Assembly (NCBI RefSeq): GCF_003086295.3
Contig: NC_092038.1
Location: 106,113,837 to 106,177,836 of the forward strand
Direction: 5' to 3'
Length of the DNA stretch: 64,000 bases
Source: Arachis hypogaea
Lineage: Eukaryota; Streptophyta; Magnoliopsida; Fabales; Fabaceae
This document shows, piece by piece, positions 60,766 to 64,000 of the stretch. The position numbers and the translations under genes are program-made. The notes under the pieces are model-generated. The model did no database searches. It worked only from the letters and a program-made list of their open reading frames with translations, and had not been told where the DNA came from. Position 1 is the stretch's first letter. Each line of letters starts with the position of its first letter.

Positions 60766-61013
60766 TCTGGCGTTTAAATGCCGGAGTGATGCTTATGTTG
60801 GGTGTTCAACGCCCAACTACAACATGTTTCTGGCGTTGAACACCAGTTCCATGCTTGTTTCTGGTGTTCAGCGCCAACTCTCCTCAGGGTATATTCCTGG
60901 CGTTCAAACGCCAGGATGCTGCTTGTTTCTGGCGTTCAACACCAGATCCATACTCTGTTCTGGCGTTGAACGCCAGCCAGATACTCCTTACTGGCGTTTG
61001 AACGCCAGTAAGT
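60766..61013 (-). repeat. Array of GGCGTTCAACGCC-type near-palindromes (element B)
   Basis: About eight units (CTGGCGTTTGAACGCCAG, CTGGCGTTGAACGCCAG, CTGGCGTTCAAACGCCAG and decayed forms), spaced about 30 bp, linked by TGCTTGTTTCTGGCGTT. The array lies about 350-600 bp upstream of the internal TATA box. Confidence 0.85.
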
Positions 61014-61155
61014 CCTTCCTCTAGGGTGTGATTTTTCTTCTGCTGTTTTTGATTCTGTTTTTAATTTTAGTATTTTTTTCGTGACTCCACATGATCATGA
61101 ACCTAATAAAACATAATAGAACAATGAAAATAAAATAAAATTAGATAAATAAAAA

Positions 61156-61180
61156 TTGGGTTGCCTCCCAACAAGCGCTT
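61156..61180 (-). other. Conserved post-gag/pol motif GCGCTTGTTGGGAGGCAA
   Basis: On the - strand AAGCGCTTGTTGGGAGGCAA then CCCAA; TTGGG and CCCAA can pair. I recall this motif after the coding region of many plant Athila/Tat elements; its function is not known to me. Absent from element A, where this part is deleted. Confidence 0.5.
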
Positions 61181-61235
61181 CTTTAATGTCAATAGCTTGA
61201 TAGTGGGCTCTCATGGAGCCTCACAGGTGATCAGG

Positions 61236-63556
61236 TCAATGTTGTAGACTCCCAACACCAAACTTAGAGTTTGAATGTGGGGATTCAACACCAAACTTAG
61301 AGTTTGACTGAGGCCTCTCAACACTAAACTTAGAGTTTGATTGTGGGGGCTTTATTTGACTCTGTACTGAGAGAAGCTTTTCATGCTTCCTCTCCATTGT
61401 TACAGAAGAACACCCTTGGGTCTTAAACACAAGGTAGTCCCCATTCAATTGAAGGACTAATTCTCCTCTGTTAACATCTATTACAGCTCCTGCTGTGGCT
61501 AGGAAAGGTCTTCCAAGGATGATGCATTCATCCTCTTCCTTCCTATTGTCTAAGATTATAAAATCAGCAGGGATGTAAAGGCCTTCAACCTTTACCAACA
61601 CGTTCTCTACCAATCCATAAGCTTGTCTTACTGACTTGTCTGCCATTTGCAATGAAAATATGGCAGGCTGTACCTTAATGATCCCCAGCTTCTCCATTAC
61701 AGAGAGTGGCATAAGATTTATGCTTGACCCCAGGTCACACAGAGCCTTTTCAAAGGTCATGGTGCCTATGGTACAGGGTATTAAGAATTTGCCAGGATCT
61801 TGTTTCTTTTGAGGTAAGGTTTGCTGAACCCATGTATCTAGTTCACTGATGAGCAAGGGAGGTTCACCTTCCCAAGTCTCATTACCAAATAACTTGGCAT
61901 TCAGCTTCATGATAGCTCCTAGATATTGAGCAACTTGCTCTCCAGTTACATCTTCATCCTCTTCAGAGGAAGAATAGTCTTCAGAGCTCATGATTGGCAG
62001 AAGGAGGTTTAATGGGATCTCTATGGTCTCTATATGAGCCTCAGATTCCCTTGGGTCCTCAATTGGAAACTCCTTCTTACTTGAGAGATGTCCCATGAGG
62101 TATTCCTCATTGGGATTTGCGTCCTCTCCTTCCTCTCTAGGTTCAACCCTGTTGATTATATCAATGGCCTTGCACTCTCTTTTTGGATTCTCTTCAGTAT
62201 TGCTTGGGAGAGTACTAGGAGGAGTTTCAGTGATTTTCTTACTTAGCTGGCCCACTTGTGCCTCCAAATTTCTGATGGAGGACCTTGTTTTACTCATGAA
62301 ACTTAAAGTGGCCTTAGACAGATCAAAGACTAAATTTGCTAAGTTAGAGATACTCTGTTCATAATTCTCTGTCTGTTGCTGAGAAGATGATGGATAAGGC
62401 TTGATATTGCTAAGCCTATTTCTTCCACCATTATTAAAGCCTTGTTGAGGCTTTTGTTGATCCTTCCATGAGAAATTTGGATGATTTCTCCATGATGAAT
62501 TATAGGTGTTTCCATAAGGTTCACCCATGTAATTTACCTCTGCCATTGCAGGGTTCTCAGGATCATAAGCTTCTTCTTCAGAAGATGCCTCTTTAGTACT
62601 GTTGGATGCATTTTGCCATCCATTCAGACTTTGAGAAATCATGTTGACTTGCTGAGTCAACATTTTGTTCTGAGCCAATATGGCATTCAGAGCATCAATT
62701 TCAAGAACTCTCTTCCTTTGAGGCGTCCTATTATTCACGGAATTCCTCTCAGAAGTGTACATGAACTGGTTATTTGCAACCATGTCAATAAGTTCTTGAG
62801 CCTCTGCAGGCATTTTCTTTAGGTGAATGGATTCACCTGCAGAATGGTCCAGTGACATCTTAGAGAACTCAGATAGACCATAATAGAATATATCTATCAT
62901 GGTCCATTCTGAAAACATGTCAGAAGGACATCTTTTGGTCATCTGCTTGTATCTTTTCCAAGCTTCATAGAGGGATTCACCATCGTTTTGTTTGAAGGTC
63001 TGAACATCCACTCTAAGCTTGCTCAGCTTTTGAGGAGGAAATAATTTAGCCAAGAAGGCCGTGACCAGCTTAGCTTATCCCAGGAGTCCATGCTATCTTT
63101 AGGTTGAGAGTCCAACCATGCTCTAGCTCTGTCTCTTACAGCAAAAGGGAAAAGTATGAGCCTGTAGACTTCAGGATCTACTCCATTAGTCTTAACAGTC
63201 TCATAGATCTGCAAGAACTCAGTTAAGAACTGGTAGGGATCTTCTGATGGAAGTCCATGAAACTTGCAGTTCTGTTGCATTAGAGCAACTAATTGAGGTT
63301 TTAGCTCAAAATTGTTTGCTCCAATGGCAGGAATTGAGATGCTTCTTCCATCAAACCTGGAAGTAGGTGCAGTATAATCACCAAGCATCCTCCTTGCATT
63401 ATTGTTGGGTTCGGCTGTCATCTCCTTTTCTTGTTCAAAAATTTCAGCAATTGTCTCTGATTGTTGTAATTTAGCTTCTCTTAGTTTCCTCTTCAGAGTC
63501 CTTTCAAGTTCTAGATCAGCTTCAACAAGAATGCCTTTTTCCTTGTTCCTGCTCAT
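61236..63556 (-). pseudogene. Gag-protease ORF of element B, one frameshift
   Basis: ATG at 63556 (M-S-R-N-K-E-K-G). The Gag domain has F-E-L-K-P-Q-L-V near residue 85 and R-A-R-A-W-L near residue 147. At 63070-63079 a tandem AAGCT duplication shifts the frame; the rest (63053-61236, about 605 codons) is open. It continues with W-K-R-Y-K-Q-M (Gag), a Gln/Asn-rich linker, a coiled-coil-like segment (L-E-A-Q-V-G-Q-L-S-K-K), an acidic stretch, and an aspartic protease with C-D-L-G-S-S-I-N-L-M-P and I-L-G-R-P-F-L-A-T. It closes with three imperfect S-N-S-K-F-G-V-E repeats and a stop, with no RT. Gag would form particles and protease mature them. No CCHC knuckle is seen. Much better kept than element A. 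Confidence 0.85.
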
Positions 63557-64000
63557 ATGAAAGAGAAGAGAACAGAAAAAGAAGAGGAATCCTCTATGTC
63601 ACAGTAAAGAGGTTCCTTATTGTTAGTAGAAGAAGAAAGGAAATAAAGAAAGGAGAATCTAAACACAAAGGTGAGGATAGGGGCAGTGATTTGAGATGAA
63701 GAGAAGTGTTAGTGAATGAATAAATAAATAGAATAAGATGAGAGATAGAAGTTTTCGAAAATAATTTTGAAAAGGAGTTAATGATTTTCGAAAATTAAGA
63801 TAAGAAATAAAATTAAAATTAAAATTTAAAACAATTAATTAATTAAAAAAAGAACTTTTGAAAAAGAGGGACGTATTTTCGAAAGTTAGAGGGAGAAAAG
63901 TTGTTAGGTGGTTTTGAAAAAGATAAGAAACAAACAAAAAGTCAAATAGTTAGTTGAAAAAGATTTGAAAATCAAATTTGAAAAGATAAGAAGATAAGAA
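63557..64000 (-). other. Leader of element B upstream of gag
   Basis: On the - strand a pyrimidine-rich leader (TTCTTATCTT-type words repeated), no ORF. The primer site and 5' LTR would lie beyond the window edge. Confidence 0.5.

Larger units (their letters stand above)
56355..64000 (-). mobile_element. Athila-like Ty3/gypsy element B lacking pol (5' LTR outside window)
   Basis: On the - strand: leader, Gag-protease ORF, stop, conserved GCGCTTGTTGGGAGG motif, palindromic array, internal promoter, extra ORF, 1 kb non-coding region, hairpin/polypurine site, 3' LTR. RT, RNase H and integrase are absent between protease and array, yet the parts left are better preserved than in element A. This fits a non-autonomous element that may have used enzymes made by relatives, or a clean pol deletion. 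Confidence 0.85.

Noticed and set aside
60755..61024. Open frame across the palindromic array of element B
   Set aside because: Only the repeat unit translated; no start context or conserved domain. The same applies to 216-541 and 3581-3844 on the - strand.

Overview
This is nuclear DNA from a flowering plant, most likely a legume of the peanut genus (Arachis). The evidence is multi-exon genes with GT-AG introns, a plant-specific WRKY factor, two plant L1-type LINEs, an RTE-type LINE tail, and large amounts of Ty3/gypsy retrotransposon. The genus is an inference from the LTR families and their short CpG-rich palindromes (GGCGTTTAACGCC and ACGCGT types), which I associate with Arachis; no database search was possible.

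Layout. 1-20.5 kb is a chain of degraded Ty3/gypsy elements, all coding on the + strand: Athila-like element A (1-7537) and an extra LTR piece (7541-8389); a small gag-protease element with a tRNA-Met primer site (8391-10684); a protease-RT-RNase H fragment (10685-12513); a long LTR on the - strand (12514-15437) with a + strand solo LTR of the same family inside it; and a Del/Tekay-like element with a 3.4 kb LTR (15438-20523). 20.5-23.7 kb is AT-rich and holds an RTE-type LINE tail and a Harbinger-like MITE. 24-40.5 kb is a gene island with three real genes: a PP1-type phosphatase catalytic subunit (4 exons, 323 aa), a WDR7/Rabconnectin-3-beta-like WD40 protein (9 exons, 1447 aa), and a group IIe WRKY factor on the - strand (2 exons, 298 aa). 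41.7-52.9 kb holds two decayed L1-type LINEs in tandem with different ORF1 types. 55.4-56.3 kb holds LTR fragments. 56.4-64 kb is a second Athila-like element (B, - strand) with gag-protease, no reverse transcriptase, an extra ORF and the 3' LTR.

The three genes look functional: splice sites and reading phase agree at every junction. They do not form one pathway; they are ordinary housekeeping or regulatory genes between repeats. All retrotransposon ORFs carry stops, frameshifts or deletions.

The least expected signal is in the retrotransposons. Arrays of short CpG-rich near-palindromes lie roughly 80-310 bp upstream of the TATA box in LTRs of at least two unrelated families. In Athila-like elements the same arrays also lie upstream of a second, internal promoter that precedes an extra plant-transposon-type ORF. 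A small hairpin followed by TAAGTTTGGTGT marks both the leader of that ORF and the polypurine/LTR junction, with one compensatory base-pair change between copies.
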